DNA of 64,000 nt from contig NZ_CP025429.1 of NCBI RefSeq assembly GCF_002848345.1, positions 1,736,001 through 1,800,000 on the forward strand, written 5' to 3'. A program made the translations under genes and the position numbers. This document shows positions 27,769-38,395 of this stretch, one piece after another. Origin of the DNA: Chromobacterium sp. ATCC 53434. GTDB taxonomy: Bacteria > Pseudomonadota > Gammaproteobacteria > Burkholderiales > Chromobacteriaceae. How positions within the stretch are numbered: position 1 is the first letter of the stretch; each line of letters starts with the position of its first letter. The notes under the pieces were generated by a model. The model worked only from the letters and a program-made list of their open reading frames with translations, ran no database searches and had not been told where the DNA came from.

Positions 27769-28131
27769 TCAGCGCGGCTTCTGACGCGGTTCGCGCAGGC
27801 TGCCGCTGTCCACCTTCCAGCCGCCGCCCTGTTCGAACTGCAGATAGCGGGCTTTCTCCTCGCCTTCCTTCCGGCGGGGCCTGGCCGGTTCATCGGACGG
27901 GCGGGGCGGATTCAGCCGGTAGCGGATCACGACGCCGCAGCGGCCCGGACCGCATTGCGGCGGCGTGCCGTAGCCGGAGATCGGCGTCAGCACGTCCCAG
28001 TCCGGTCCGCCCCGGTCATCGGCGAAATCGCGCGCGGCCGGGTCCGGCTGCGGCGGCGTTCGAGGCGCGCCGGCCGCCGGGGCGAGGGGCGCGGCCAGCG
28101 CCAGGCAGATCAGGGCAATGCTTTTGTTCAT
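27769..28131 (-). CDS. small proline-rich secreted protein, unknown function
   Basis: 120 aa, starting at ATG 28131 (AAGGA 8 nt upstream). The open frame extends to 28179, but the extra 16 residues lack a signal and a ribosome site. Residues 1-22 are a signal peptide. The mature chain is Pro/Arg-rich (PPQPDPAARD, NPPRPSDEPARPRRKEGEE), has two cysteines in QCGPGRCG, and ends in a short YLQFEQGGGWKVDSG segment that reads like a beta hairpin. No family recognised. Its 3' end converges on the previous gene (45 bp apart). Confidence 0.65.
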   Translation of the reverse strand: MNKSIALICLALAAPLAPAAGAPRTPPQPDPAARDFADDRGGPDWDVLTPISGYGTPPQCGPGRCGVVIRYRLNPPRPSDEPARPRRKEGEEKARYLQFEQGGGWKVDSGSLREPRQKPR

Positions 28132-28454
28132 CGCGGCCTTCCTTATCGTTTTATTGCCGGCGTCCGGGTCGATTGTCAAAATTGCCGCCAGGCTCCCGGC
28201 GCGGTCGCTTCGTCGAATTAAGTTTCCCTTTTATATCGATTTCGGGTCGATGGTGCCAGTGAATTCGAGATTCATGGCGGATTGGTTTCGTCGGCGATGC
28301 CGTGTCGGGCGGGGCGGAATCGTGATGTCGGGACAAGGTCCGTGCCTGTCATTTTCTCTTGATAGACGCGCTCGAACCCGCTCGGATATAAGAGCCGAGA
28401 CCTGGGCCGTCGCTGTGTTGGCACGGTCGCGCATCATCACAAAGAGAGCATCAG
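28132..28454. other. intergenic region, divergent promoters
   Basis: 323 bases between a leftward small secreted-protein gene and the rightward GH18 gene. No credible ORF. A TATAAG hexamer near 28385 could be the -10 of the GH18 gene, but no good -35 is at the right distance; it sits inside a CTCGG...CCGAG dyad. Nothing else recognised. Confidence 0.4.
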
Positions 28455-29471
28455 ATGAAAAAGAAGATATCGCTGTTGTTGGCCGGCCTGGCGCTGGCGG
28501 CAAGCCAGGCGCAGGCCGCGCCCATGATCCTGGCGTATTACTCCGGCTACGCCGGCAATTACGCGGCCTTGACTCAATACGCGTCCAGCTTCAATGCCGT
28601 CGCCGTCGATTTCTACAATATCAGCGCCCAGGGCGTGGTGAAGGGCAACGGCGATCCGGCGCCGAGCGACGCCATCGCCTTTCTGCGCGGCAGGAAGATT
28701 CCCGCCTATGGCGCCGTGTCCAATGTCGACGGCAACGGCGACTGGAGCCCCGGCATCGCCCACGCGGTGTCGACCGCGGCGCAGGGCCGGGCGGTGGCCA
28801 ATCTGGTGAAGTTCGCCCAGGATCAGCGCTTCGCCGGCATCAACGTCGATTTCGAGGCGGTGGCCCAGGGCGACCGCAACAATTTCAGCGCCTTCGTCCA
28901 GACGCTGGGGCGAGCGCTGCACGCCAAGGGCCTGAAGCTGATCGTCAGCGTGCCGGCCTTCTCCGCCAAGGACGAGAACCACGAGGCCAATTACGGCTAC
29001 GATCTGCGCGCGCTGGGCGCGGTGGCCGACTATCTGCAGATCATGACCTACGACGAGGCGATTCCGGCCTGGGATCCGGGTCCGGTGGCCGGCTCCGGCT
29101 GGGTCGAGGACGATCTGGACTACGCGGTGGAGCGGGTGCCGGCGGCCAAGATATTGAGCGGCATCCAGGCCTACGGCTACGACTGGAAGCAGCCGGGCGA
29201 CGGCGCGATGCTGTACTGGAAGGACACCCAGGCGCTGATCGCCCGCTACGGCGCGCAGCCGCGCTACGACGCCGCCTCCAACTCGCTGACTTTCGGCTAC
29301 GATGCGGCCGACGGCAGCCGCCACACGGTGTGGACCGAGAATGCCCGCAGCGTGGCGCTGAAGGCCGGCCTGGTGAATGCCTATGGCCTCGGCGGCACGT
29401 CCTTGTACGCGCTGGGCATGGAGGACGCAGGCTTCTGGGCCGCGGTGGGGCAGGGGCTGGCGCGGCGATAA
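28455..29471 (+). CDS. secreted glycoside hydrolase family 18 protein (SleL/YaaH-like)
   Basis: 338 aa. Residues 1-21 are a signal peptide. The rest is a single GH18 TIM barrel: strand 1 ILAYYSGY, strand 4 FAGINVDFEAV with the catalytic D132xE134 pair, then LKLIVSVPAF and the conserved YLQIMTYDE. The strand-4 motif lacks the first Asp of DGxDxDxE, a form seen in the SleL/YaaH branch that acts on peptidoglycan N-acetylglucosaminyl bonds as well as in chitinases. There is no chitin-binding or LysM domain, so substrate (cell wall or chito-oligosaccharide) is open. ATG at 28455 with AAAGAGAG about 8 nt upstream. It ends at a strong bidirectional terminator. Confidence 0.85.
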   Translation: MKKKISLLLAGLALAASQAQAAPMILAYYSGYAGNYAALTQYASSFNAVAVDFYNISAQGVVKGNGDPAPSDAIAFLRGRKIPAYGAVSNVDGNGDWSPGIAHAVSTAAQGRAVANLVKFAQDQRFAGINVDFEAVAQGDRNNFSAFVQTLGRALHAKGLKLIVSVPAFSAKDENHEANYGYDLRALGAVADYLQIMTYDEAIPAWDPGPVAGSGWVEDDLDYAVERVPAAKILSGIQAYGYDWKQPGDGAMLYWKDTQALIARYGAQPRYDAASNSLTFGYDAADGSRHTVWTENARSVALKAGLVNAYGLGGTSLYALGMEDAGFWAAVGQGLARR

Positions 29472-29486
29472 CCGGCTTTCCGCAAT

Positions 29487-29516
29487 AAAAAACCGGGCTT
29501 CGGCCCGGTTTTGTTT
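29487..29516. terminator. bidirectional terminator between GH18 gene and efflux operon
   Basis: 10-bp stem (29489-29498 with 29503-29512) with a TTCG tetraloop, A-run on the left and T-run on the right, so it can serve both converging units. Confidence 0.92.
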
Positions 29517-29531
29517 TGGCGCGCTCCTGGC

Positions 29532-30923
29532 TTACCAGTGGCCGCCCAGCGCGGCGATCAGCGCCACGCTGCCGGTGTACTGGCGGTTGACCACCGTCCA
29601 CAGATTGTTCTCGGCGGCGATGCGGGCGTTCTGCGCCGACAGCACGTTCAGATAGGCGACGGTGCCGGCCTGGTACTGGTTGGTCGCGATGGTTTCCGCC
29701 CGCTTGGCGGAGGCCAGCGCCGCGGTCTGCATGTCGGATTCCTCCTTCAGCAGGCTTTGCGCCGACAGATTGTCCTCCACGCCCTGCAGCGCGGCCAGCA
29801 CGGTCTGGCGGTAGCCGGCGACGCTGGCGTCGTAGGCGGCGATCGCCTGGTCGGTCTGGGCGCTGCGCAGGCCGGCGTCGAACAGCGTCAGCGCCAGCGA
29901 CGGGCCGACCGACCAGATGCGGTTGGGCAGCGTCACCCAGTCGGCGAAGCTGGCGCCGCGGTAGCCGCCGCTGGCGCCCAGCGTCAGCGTCGGGAAGAAG
30001 GCGGACTTGGCGACGCCGATCTGGGCATTGGCGGCGGCCATATTGCGTTCCGCCTCGGCCACATCCGGGCGGCGTTCCAGCAGCGCCGACGGCAGGCCGG
30101 CCGGAATCTGCGGCAGGTGCGGCGTGGCCGCGGCCGGCGGCAGCGCGAAGCTGGCGGGCGCCTGGCCCAATTGGGCGGCGATCGCGTGCTCCAGCTGGGC
30201 GCGGGTCAGCCGCTTGTCCACCGTGGCCGCCTGCGCGGTGTTCCACTGGCTTTCGGCCGAGGCCACCGCGTCGTCGCCGACGATGCCGGCGGCGAACTGG
30301 TTGCGCGTCAGTTTCAGCGATTCGGCCAGCGCCTTCTCGCTGTCGCGCAGATTGGCCAGCTGCCGGTCGGCCACGACCAGCTGCAGATAGGCGGTGGCGA
30401 GCTGGGCCTGGCTGCTTAGCCGGATGGCGGCCAGCTGGGCCTCGGACGCCTGCTGCTTGGCCTTGCCGGCCTCCACTTCGCGCCGCACCGCGCCCCACAG
30501 GTCCACTTCCCAGCTGGCGGACAGGCCCAGGTTGTAGCTTGTCGAGGCGCCGGCGCCCGGCGTGGTCACGCCGCGGCTCTTGGACGCGTCGGCGCTCAAT
30601 GACGGAAACAGTCCGGCCTCGGCCTGGCGCAGCTGGGCCTGGGCTTCGCGGTACTGCGCCTCGGCCTGGGCGATGGTGGGGCTCTGCTGATTCAAGGTGT
30701 TCATCAGACCGTTCAGCGTCGGGTCCTGGTACACCGCCCACCAGTCGCCGCGCGGCATCGCGTCCTGCGGCTCGGCGCTCTTCCAGCGGCCGTCCTCCTT
30801 GAAGCCGGCCGGTATGTCCAGCTTGGGTTTGACGTAGTCGGGGCCGACGGCGCAGCCGGCCAGCGCCAGCGCGGCGGCGATGGCGCACAGGCCGTGTTTC
30901 AGCGGTGTTCTTGTTCTATTCAT
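29532..30923 (-). CDS. outer membrane efflux lipoprotein (NodT/OprM family, OpmB-like)
   Basis: 463 aa, last gene of the efflux operon. Signal peptide with lipobox LALAGC, so C24 should be lipidated. Two outer-membrane-efflux repeats follow (~60-250 and ~265-455) with long coiled-coil helices, e.g. AEAQYREAQAQLRQAEAGLFPSL and LERRPDVAEAERNMAAANAQIG, the trimeric TolC-like channel. I choose the ATG at 30923, since the ribosome site AGAGGA lies 9 nt before it. An in-frame ATG at 30932 abuts that site and is too close; the upstream gene's TGA lies at 30931-30929. The layout mdtA-mdtB-mdtC-OM protein matches the MuxABC-OpmB type, a self-contained tripartite pump. Confidence 0.93.
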   Translation of the reverse strand: MNRTRTPLKHGLCAIAAALALAGCAVGPDYVKPKLDIPAGFKEDGRWKSAEPQDAMPRGDWWAVYQDPTLNGLMNTLNQQSPTIAQAEAQYREAQAQLRQAEAGLFPSLSADASKSRGVTTPGAGASTSYNLGLSASWEVDLWGAVRREVEAGKAKQQASEAQLAAIRLSSQAQLATAYLQLVVADRQLANLRDSEKALAESLKLTRNQFAAGIVGDDAVASAESQWNTAQAATVDKRLTRAQLEHAIAAQLGQAPASFALPPAAATPHLPQIPAGLPSALLERRPDVAEAERNMAAANAQIGVAKSAFFPTLTLGASGGYRGASFADWVTLPNRIWSVGPSLALTLFDAGLRSAQTDQAIAAYDASVAGYRQTVLAALQGVEDNLSAQSLLKEESDMQTAALASAKRAETIATNQYQAGTVAYLNVLSAQNARIAAENNLWTVVNRQYTGSVALIAALGGHW

Positions 30924-30928
30924 GGCTA

Positions 30929-33900
30929 TCATTCCTCTTTGCCGTCGGCCAGCGCGTGGCGGTGGCTGCCGCGCCATTTCAGGCACCACAGGCGGAAGCG
31001 GTCCAGATACAGGTAGACGATGGGGGTGGTGTACAGCGTCAGCAGCTGGCTGAGCAGCAGGCCGCCGACGATGGAGATGCCCAGCGGGGTGCGCATCTCG
31101 GCGCCGTCGCCGCGGCCCAGCGCCAGCGGCAGCGCGCCGAACAGCGCCGCCATCGTGGTCATCATGATCGGGCGGAAGCGCAGCAGGCAGGCCTGCAGGA
31201 TGGCTTCCTGCGGCGGCAGCTTCTGCTCGCGCTCGGCGGTCAGCGCGAAGTCGATCATCATGATCGCGTTCTTCTTGACGATGCCTATCAGCAGCAGCAC
31301 GCCGATCAGCGCGATGATGTTGAACTCGCCGCCGGTGGCCATCAGCGCCAGCAGCGCGCCGACGCCGGCCGACGGCAGGGTGGAGATGATGGTGATCGGG
31401 TGGACCACGCTCTCGTACAGCATGCCCAGCACGATGTAGACCGCCACCAGCGCCGCCAGGATCAGGAAGGGCTGGCTGTCCAGCGAGGCCTGGAACGACT
31501 TGGCCGTGCCCTGGAAACTGGCGTGTATGCTGCTGGGCAGGCCGATGTCGGCGATGGCCTTGTCTATCGCCAGGGTGGCGTCGGACAGCGAATAGCCCGG
31601 CGGCAGATTGAACGATATCGTGGTGGCCGCGAACTGGCTCTGGTGATTGACCGACAGCGAGGTGTTGGTCGGCTTCCAGCTGGCGAAGGCCGACAACGGC
31701 GTGGGCGACCCGCCCGGCGTCTGCAGATAGATGTCGCGCAGGCTTTCCGGACTCTGCCAATACTGCGGCGCCACCTCCAGCACCACGTGGTACTGGTTCA
31801 GCGCGTTGTAGATGGTAGAGACCTGGCGCTGGCCGAAGGCGTCGTTCAAGACCGAGTCCACCTGCGACTGGGTCAGGCCCAGCCTGGCCATCGCCGCGCG
31901 GTCGAAGTTCAGCGAGGTTTGCAGGCCCTTCACTTCTTGGTCGTTGTTCAGGTCGGCCAGGAAGGGGATCTTGCTCATCGCCAGCTGCACCTTCGGCGTC
32001 CATTCGCGCAGCACGTTCAGATCGTCGCCCTGCAGCGTGTACTGGTATTGCGCGTTGCTGGCGCGGCCGCCGATGCGGATGTCCTGCACCGACTGCAGGA
32101 ACAACTGGGCGCCCGGTTCCTTGGCCAGCTTCTTGCGCAGCCGGGCGATCACCTGGTCGGCGTTCTCCTGGCGTTCGGACAAGGGCTTCAAGCTGACGAA
32201 CATGTTCGCGCCGTTGCGCTGGCCGCCGCCGGTGAAGCCGACGACCTTGTCCACCGCCGGATCGGCGCCGACCACGTTGATGAAGCGCTGCAGTTTGATC
32301 TGCATCGCCTGGAAGGAGATGCTCTGGTCGGCGCGTATCATGCCGGTCAGGCGGCCGGTGTCCTGCTGCGGGAAGAAGCCCTTGGCGATCACCACGTAGA
32401 GGAAGACGTTCAGCGCGACGGTGGCGCCCAGAATGACCATCATCAAGCGGCTGTGGCGCAGCGCCCAGGAGAGCGAGCGGCGGTAGCCGTCCAGCATCGC
32501 GTCGAACATCCGCTCGCTCCAGCGGAACAGCCGGCCCGGCTCCTGGTGCGCGTCGTGGGTTTTCAGCCAGCGCGCGCACAACATGGGCGTCGTCGTCAGC
32601 GACACCACCAGCGACACCATGATGGCCACCGACAACGTGACGGCGAACTCGCGGAACAGCCGGCCGATGATGCCGCCCATCAGCAGTATCGGGATGAAGA
32701 CCGCGATCAGCGAGATGCTCATCGACAGCACGGTGAAGCCGACCTCGCGCGCGCCCTGCAAGGCCGCCTGGAACGGTTTCATGCCGTCCTCGATGTGGCG
32801 CGAGATGTTCTCCAGCACCACGATGGTGTCGTCGACGACGAAACCGGTGGCGATGGTCAGCGCCATCAGGCTGAGGTTGTTCAGCGAGAAACCGGCCATA
32901 TACATCACGGCGAAGGTGCCCACCAGCGACACCGGCACGGTGATGGCCGGTATCGCGGTGGCGCGGCCGTTGCGCAAGAAGACGAAGACCACCAGGATCA
33001 CCAGCGCGATCGAGATCGCCAGCGAGCGCTCCACCTCGGACAGCGAGGCGCGGATGGTGGGCGTGCGGTCCATCACCTGGTTGATCTTGATCGCCGGCGG
33101 GATGGAGGCCTGCAACTGCGGCAGCAGCGCCTTGACCCGGTCGACGGTGTCGATGATGTTGGCGCCGGGCTGGCGGAACAGGATCAGCATCACCGCCGGC
33201 TGCTTGCCCAGCATGCCGGCGTTGCGCAGATCGACCACCGAATCCTTGACCTCGGCCACGTCGGAGATGCGCACCGCGCTGCCGTTTTGGTAGCTGACGA
33301 TCAAGGGCAGGTAGTCGCCGGCCTTGCCGGCCTGATCGTTGGCCTGCACCTGCCAGTGGCGGTCGTCGTTCTCCAGGAAGCCCTTCGGACGATTGGCGTT
33401 GGTGCTGGTGATGGCGGCGCGCACTGTCTCCATGCCGATGCCGTAGTGGCTCAGCTGCATCGGGTTCATTTCCACCCGCACCGCCGGCTGGGCGCCGCCG
33501 CCTATGATGACGTTGCCTATGCCGTCCACCTGCGACAGCTTCTGGCCCAGGATGGAGTCGGCCGCGTCGTACATCTGGCCGCGGGTCAGGCTGTCCGAGG
33601 TCAGCGCCATGATCATGATGGGCGCGTCGGCCGGATTCACCTTGCGGTAGGTCGGATTGGACGGCATGCCGGTCGGCAGCAACGAGCGGGCGGCGTTGAT
33701 CGCCGCCTGCACGTCGCGCGCGGCGCCGTTGATGTCGCGGTCCAGGTCGAATTGCAGCGTGATGTTGGTGGAGCCCAGCGAGCTGGACGAGGTCATTTCG
33801 GTGATGCCGGCGATCCGGCCCAGCGCGCGTTCCAGCGGGGTGGCCACCGTGGCGGCCATCGTCTCCGGACTGGCGCCGGGCAGCTTGGCCGACACCGAGA

Positions 33901-34033
33901 TGGTGGGGAAGTCCACCTGCGGCAGCGGCGACACCGGCAGCAGCTTGAACGCGATCAGGCCGGCCAGCAGGATGCCCAGCGTCAGCAGCGTGGTGGCCAC
34001 CGGCCGGCGGATGAACGGTGCCGACGGAATCAT
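30929..34033 (-). CDS. mdtC: RND multidrug efflux inner membrane transporter, MdtC-like
   Basis: 1034 aa. N-terminal [22 protein letters not shown] opens TM1 of an HAE1-type RND pump. The proton-relay aspartates appear in TM4 as GFVVDDTIV, and the second-half TM cluster includes [17 protein letters not shown]. Two large periplasmic porter loops (~40-335 and ~565-865) are present. Start ATG at 34033 overlaps the stop of the preceding RND gene (ATGA), showing translational coupling. By analogy with MdtB2C and MuxBC, the two RND subunits form a mixed trimer in which this one has the C role. The frame remains open to 35677, but upstream residues are shadow. No signs of decay. Confidence 0.94.
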   Translation of the reverse strand: MIPSAPFIRRPVATTLLTLGILLAGLIAFKLLPVSPLPQVDFPTISVSAKLPGASPETMAATVATPLERALGRIAGITEMTSSSSLGSTNITLQFDLDRDINGAARDVQAAINAARSLLPTGMPSNPTYRKVNPADAPIMIMALTSDSLTRGQMYDAADSILGQKLSQVDGIGNVIIGGGAQPAVRVEMNPMQLSHYGIGMETVRAAITSTNANRPKGFLENDDRHWQVQANDQAGKAGDYLPLIVSYQNGSAVRISDVAEVKDSVVDLRNAGMLGKQPAVMLILFRQPGANIIDTVDRVKALLPQLQASIPPAIKINQVMDRTPTIRASLSEVERSLAISIALVILVVFVFLRNGRATAIPAITVPVSLVGTFAVMYMAGFSLNNLSLMALTIATGFVVDDTIVVLENISRHIEDGMKPFQAALQGAREVGFTVLSMSISLIAVFIPILLMGGIIGRLFREFAVTLSVAIMVSLVVSLTTTPMLCARWLKTHDAHQEPGRLFRWSERMFDAMLDGYRRSLSWALRHSRLMMVILGATVALNVFLYVVIAKGFFPQQDTGRLTGMIRADQSISFQAMQIKLQRFINVVGADPAVDKVVGFTGGGQRNGANMFVSLKPLSERQENADQVIARLRKKLAKEPGAQLFLQSVQDIRIGGRASNAQYQYTLQGDDLNVLREWTPKVQLAMSKIPFLADLNNDQEVKGLQTSLNFDRAAMARLGLTQSQVDSVLNDAFGQRQVSTIYNALNQYHVVLEVAPQYWQSPESLRDIYLQTPGGSPTPLSAFASWKPTNTSLSVNHQSQFAATTISFNLPPGYSLSDATLAIDKAIADIGLPSSIHASFQGTAKSFQASLDSQPFLILAALVAVYIVLGMLYESVVHPITIISTLPSAGVGALLALMATGGEFNIIALIGVLLLIGIVKKNAIMMIDFALTAEREQKLPPQEAILQACLLRFRPIMMTTMAALFGALPLALGRGDGAEMRTPLGISIVGGLLLSQLLTLYTTPIVYLYLDRFRLWCLKWRGSHRHALADGKEE

Positions 34034-37000
34034 GCGTCCACCTCTTGCACCAGCTCGGGCTTGTCCTTGCGGCCGAAGCGGCGCGCCAGCCGGTCGAAGG
34101 CCAGATAGATCACCGGCGTGGTGAACAGCGTCAGCACCTGGCTGACCATCAGGCCGCCGACCATGGTGATGCCCAGCGGCTGGCGCAGCTCGGAACCCAT
34201 GCCGCCGCCCAGCATCAGCGGCAGCGCGCCCAACAGCGCCGCCATCGTGGTCATCAGGATGGGGCGGAAGCGCAAGAGGCAGGCCTGGTAGATCGCCTCG
34301 CGCGGCGCCATCCCCTGTTCGCGCTCGGCTTCTAGCGCGAAGTCTATCATCATGATCGCGTTCTTCTTGACGATGCCGATCAACAGGATGATGCCGATGA
34401 TGGCGATCACCGACAGGTCGGTGCCGGACACCATCAGCGCCAAGAGCGCGCCGATGCCGGCGGAGGGCAGGGTGGACAGAATCGTGATCGGATGGATATA
34501 GCTCTCGTACAGCACGCCCAGCACGATGTACATGGTGACGATGGCGGCCAGGATCAGCCACAGCGTGTTGGACAAGGACGCCTGGAAGGCCATCGCCGCG
34601 CCCTGGAACTTGGTGTCCATGCTGGCCGGCAGGCCCAGGTCGGTCTCGGCCTGGCGGATCGCGTCCACCGCCTCGCCCAGCGACGCGCCCTGCTTCAGGT
34701 TGAACGAGATCGTCGTCGTCGGGAACTGGCCCAGGTGGTTGATCGCCAGCGACGCCGGGCGCTCTTCTATCGTGGCCACCGCGTCCAGCGGCACCGGCCC
34801 GCCGGCGGCGGTCGGCACATAGATGCCCTTCAGCGACAGCGGGTCGCGCTGGTGGTCCTTGTCCACCTCTAGCACCACGCGGTACTGGTTGGTCTGGGTG
34901 AATATGGTGGAGATCAGCCGCTGGCCGAAGGCGTCGTACAGCGCGTTGTCGACGGCCGCTGTGGTGACGCCGAGGCGGGAGGCGACGTCGCGGTTGATGT
35001 TGACGTAGGCCTGCAGGCCCTTGTCCTGCAGGTCGCTGGCGACGTCGGCCAGCGCCGGCTCCTGCTGCAGCCGGTGCACCAGCTTGGGCACCCAGGTAGA
35101 CAGATCGTCCTGGCTGGTGGCCTGCAAGGTGAACTGGTACTGGGTGCGACTGACGCGCGCGTCTATCGTCAGGTCCTGCACCGCCTGCAGGTACAGCGAC
35201 ATGCCGGGCACCTCGTCGGCGCGCTGCTGCAGCCGCGAGAGCACGGTGCGGATATCGTCGCGCTCGCCCTTGGGTTTCAGATTGATCAGCAGGCGGCCGC
35301 TGTTCAGCGTGGCGTTGGTGCCGTCGACGCCGATGAAGGACGACAGGCTGTCCACCGCCGGGTCTTTCAGCAGTTGCTCGGCCAGCTTCTCCTGGCGGTC
35401 GGCCATCGCGCTGAAGGAGATCGATTGCGAGGCCTCGCTGATGCCCTGTATCGCGCCGGTGTCCTGCAAGGGGAAGAAGCCTTTCGGTACCCAGACGTAC
35501 ATCGCGGCGGTCAGCGCCACGGTGCCGACGGCCACCAAGAGCGTGGTCTTCTGGCGGTCCAGCACCCAAGTCAGCATCTTGCCGTAGCGGGCGATGATGT
35601 CGTCGAAGAACTTGCCGCTGGCGTGGTAGAAGCGGCCCTGTTTCTCCTCCGGCACGTGCTTCAGCAGCCGCGCGCACATCATAGGCGTCAGCGTCAGCGA
35701 GATGAAGGCGGAGATCAGGATGGACACCGCCAGCGTGATGGCGAACTCGCGGAACAGCCGGCCGACCACGTCGCCCATGAACAACAGCGGAATCAGCACC
35801 GCGATCAGCGAGATGGTCAGCGAGATGATGGTGAAGCCGATCTGCTTGGAGCCCTTCAAGGCCGCCTCCATCGGCTTGTCGCCTTCCTCGATGTAGCGGG
35901 CGATGTTTTCTATCATCACGATGGCGTCGTCGACGACGAAGCCGGTGGCGATGGTCAGCGCCATCAGCGTCAGGTTGTTGATCGAGAAGCCGGTCAGATA
36001 CATCACGCCGAAGGTGCCCACCAGCGACAGCGGCACCGCCACTGCCGGAATGATGGTGGCCGGCACATTGCGCAGGAAGACGAAGATCACCATCACCACC
36101 AGCGCGATGGCCAGCATCAGCTCGAACTCCACGTCCTCGACCGAGGCGCGTATGGTCACGGTGCGGTCGCTGAGCACGGCGACGTCGACCGAGCCGGGCA
36201 GCGTGGATTTCAGTTGCGGCAGCAGCGATTTGATGCGGTCGGTCACCTGGATCACGTTGGCGCCGGGCTGGCGCTGCACGTTCAGGATGACGGCCGGCGT
36301 GGTGCCGGACCAGGCGGCCAGCCGCACGTTCTCGGCCGACTCCACCACCTTGGCCACGTCCCTGACGTAGACCGGCGCGCCGTTCTGATAGGCGACGATG
36401 ACCTTTTTGTAGTCGTCGGCCGATTGCAGCTGGTCGTTGCCGTCCACGGTGGACGCCTGCAGCGGGCCGTCGAAGCTGCCCTTGGCCTGGTTGACGTTGG
36501 CGTTGGCGATGGCGGTGCGGATGTCCTCCAGCGTCAGTCCGCGCGAAGCCAGCGCCTTCGGATTGCTCTGGATGCGCACGGCCGGGCGTTGGCCGCCGCT
36601 GATGCTGACCAGGCCGACGCCGGGCACCTGCGACAGCTTCTGCGCCAGCCGGGTGTCGACCATGTCTTCCAGCTTGGTCAGCGGCAGCGTCGGCGAGCTG
36701 ACGGCGATGGTCAGGATGGGCGTGTCGGCCGGATTGACCTTGTTGTAGATAGGCGGACTGGGCAGGTCGGCCGGCAGCAGGTTGCCGGCGGCGTTGATCG
36801 CCGCCTGCACTTCCTGTTCGGCCACGTCCAGCGTCAGGTCCAGGCTGAACTGCAGCGTGATCACCGAGGCGCCGCCGGAGCTGGACGAGGACATTTGCGA
36901 CAGGCCCGGCATCTGGCCGAACTGGCGCTCCAGCGGCGCGGTGACCGACGAGGTCATCACGTCCGGGCTGGCGCCGGGATACAGCGTCACCACCTGGATG

Positions 37001-37131
37001 GTCGGGTAATCGACTTCGGGCAGCGCCGACACCGGCAGCATGCGCCAGGCCACCAGGCCGGTCAGCAAGATGGCGACCATCAGCAAGGTGGTGGCCACCG
37101 GCCGCGTAATGAACGGACGAGAGGGATTCAT
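34030..37131 (-). CDS. mdtB: RND multidrug efflux inner membrane transporter, MdtB-like
   Basis: 1033 aa HAE1-type RND subunit. Starts [20 protein letters not shown], with TM1 at ~10-30. TM4 carries the proton-relay pair in [21 protein letters not shown]. Second-half motif [21 protein letters not shown] is shared with MdtC. It is closely related to the following gene yet clearly distinct, as expected for the heteromeric MdtBC/MuxBC pair. Located 13 nt after the membrane fusion protein gene and overlapping mdtC by 4 nt. Family substrates include novobiocin, bile salts and beta-lactams; the actual range here is unknown. Confidence 0.94.
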   Translation of the reverse strand: MNPSRPFITRPVATTLLMVAILLTGLVAWRMLPVSALPEVDYPTIQVVTLYPGASPDVMTSSVTAPLERQFGQMPGLSQMSSSSSGGASVITLQFSLDLTLDVAEQEVQAAINAAGNLLPADLPSPPIYNKVNPADTPILTIAVSSPTLPLTKLEDMVDTRLAQKLSQVPGVGLVSISGGQRPAVRIQSNPKALASRGLTLEDIRTAIANANVNQAKGSFDGPLQASTVDGNDQLQSADDYKKVIVAYQNGAPVYVRDVAKVVESAENVRLAAWSGTTPAVILNVQRQPGANVIQVTDRIKSLLPQLKSTLPGSVDVAVLSDRTVTIRASVEDVEFELMLAIALVVMVIFVFLRNVPATIIPAVAVPLSLVGTFGVMYLTGFSINNLTLMALTIATGFVVDDAIVMIENIARYIEEGDKPMEAALKGSKQIGFTIISLTISLIAVLIPLLFMGDVVGRLFREFAITLAVSILISAFISLTLTPMMCARLLKHVPEEKQGRFYHASGKFFDDIIARYGKMLTWVLDRQKTTLLVAVGTVALTAAMYVWVPKGFFPLQDTGAIQGISEASQSISFSAMADRQEKLAEQLLKDPAVDSLSSFIGVDGTNATLNSGRLLINLKPKGERDDIRTVLSRLQQRADEVPGMSLYLQAVQDLTIDARVSRTQYQFTLQATSQDDLSTWVPKLVHRLQQEPALADVASDLQDKGLQAYVNINRDVASRLGVTTAAVDNALYDAFGQRLISTIFTQTNQYRVVLEVDKDHQRDPLSLKGIYVPTAAGGPVPLDAVATIEERPASLAINHLGQFPTTTISFNLKQGASLGEAVDAIRQAETDLGLPASMDTKFQGAAMAFQASLSNTLWLILAAIVTMYIVLGVLYESYIHPITILSTLPSAGIGALLALMVSGTDLSVIAIIGIILLIGIVKKNAIMMIDFALEAEREQGMAPREAIYQACLLRFRPILMTTMAALLGALPLMLGGGMGSELRQPLGITMVGGLMVSQVLTLFTTPVIYLAFDRLARRFGRKDKPELVQEVDA

Positions 37132-37144
37132 GCCGTGTCCTTGC

Positions 37145-38395
37145 TCAGTTGGCCGCGGAGGCGTGGCGCTTGCCCCAGGCGCCGGTGCCGTGCTTCTTGC
37201 GGGGCTTGGCCTCGCTGGCCGCCGCCGACGCCGCCTCCTTGGCCTGGGCCGCGCGGTCTATCACCTTGACCTGGGCGCCGTCGCGCAGTTTGTCCACGCC
37301 GTCTATCACCACCCGCTGGCCCGGCTTCAGGCCGTCCTCGATGATGGTGTTGTCGCCGGAGGCCGGACCGGTCCTGACCTTGGCGATGCTGACGGTGGCG
37401 TCGCCGCCGACGGTGTAGACGTAATTGCCGACCTTGCCCAGCTGCACCGCCACCGTCGGCACCACCACCGCGTCCTTGCGCACGCCCAGCTGCAGGTTGA
37501 CGTTGACGAACTGGTTGGGGAACAAGCGCTGCTTGTCGTTGGCGAACCTGGCCTTGATGTTGATGGTGCCGGTGCTGGTGTTCAGCTGGTTGTCCAGCGC
37601 CAGCAGCGTGCCGTCGGCCAGCTTGTGGCGGTTGTCGCGGTCCCAGGCTTCCACCCGCAGCGACTTGTCGGCGGCGGCGGCCTGCAGCACCGCGCTCAGA
37701 TTGACTTCGGGAATCGCGAACACCACGTTGATCGGCTGGGTCTGGGTGATCACCACCACGCCGTTGGCGTCGCTGGCATGCACCACATTGCCGGGGTCGA
37801 CCTGGCGCAGGCCGACGCGGCCGCTGACCGGCGCGGCGATGCGGGTGTAATCGACGTTGACGCGGGCGGCGGCGACGGCGCCCTGGTCGACTTTGACCGT
37901 GCCCTCGTATTGGTGGACCAGCGCCTGCTGGGTGTCGACCTGCTGCTTGGCGATGGAGTTCTGGCTGGCCAGCTGCTGATAGCGGGCCAGGTCCAGCCTG
38001 GCGTTTTCCAGCAGCGCCTTGTCGCGCAGCAGCTGGCCCTCGGCCTGGGTCAGCGCCGCCTGGTAGGGGCGGGCGTCCAGCTCGGCCAGCAGCTGGCCCT
38101 GCTTGACCAACTGGCCTTCGTCGAAATGGATCTTCTCCAACTGGCCGTCGACCCGGCTGCGCACGGTCACGGTATAGGTCGAGTTGACGGTGCCCAGCGC
38201 GTTCAGCTGCAGCGGCGCGTCCATGGTCTGCACCGTCGCCACGCCGACCGCCATCGGCGCGCCGCCCTTGTTCCTGGCGGCGGCCTCCCGCGCGTTCTGG
38301 CTGTGCTGGTGCCACCACCAGCCGCCGCCCAGAACGGCGATGACGGCGATGACTAAGGGCAGGCGCTTGGTTTTGGCGGGCGTGGGGGTCGACAT
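37145..38395 (-). CDS. mdtA: RND efflux membrane fusion protein, MdtA-like
   Basis: 416 aa periplasmic adaptor, first gene of the operon. N-terminal anchor helix (~11-28). Barrel-sandwich and lipoyl half-motifs flank an alpha-helical hairpin: [30 protein letters not shown] before and [22 protein letters not shown] after (split here for length). Beta-barrel ~215-300 and membrane-proximal domain to ~375. The C-terminus is a long Ala/Lys-rich tail ([22 protein letters not shown]), longer than usual for MdtA. ATG at 38395 has GGAG 8 nt upstream. It bridges the two RND subunits and the outer membrane channel. No local two-component regulator (BaeSR-like) is present; control may act through the inverted repeats at 38437-38503. 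Confidence 0.92.
   Translation of the reverse strand: MSTPTPAKTKRLPLVIAVIAVLGGGWWWHQHSQNAREAAARNKGGAPMAVGVATVQTMDAPLQLNALGTVNSTYTVTVRSRVDGQLEKIHFDEGQLVKQGQLLAELDARPYQAALTQAEGQLLRDKALLENARLDLARYQQLASQNSIAKQQVDTQQALVHQYEGTVKVDQGAVAAARVNVDYTRIAAPVSGRVGLRQVDPGNVVHASDANGVVVITQTQPINVVFAIPEVNLSAVLQAAAADKSLRVEAWDRDNRHKLADGTLLALDNQLNTSTGTINIKARFANDKQRLFPNQFVNVNLQLGVRKDAVVVPTVAVQLGKVGNYVYTVGGDATVSIAKVRTGPASGDNTIIEDGLKPGQRVVIDGVDKLRDGAQVKVIDRAAQAKEAASAAASEAKPRKKHGTGAWGKRHASAAN

Noticed and set aside
30905-37269. Very long plus-strand frames opposite the RND operon
   Set aside because: His/Gln/Arg-rich shadows of mdtABC; no coding signature.
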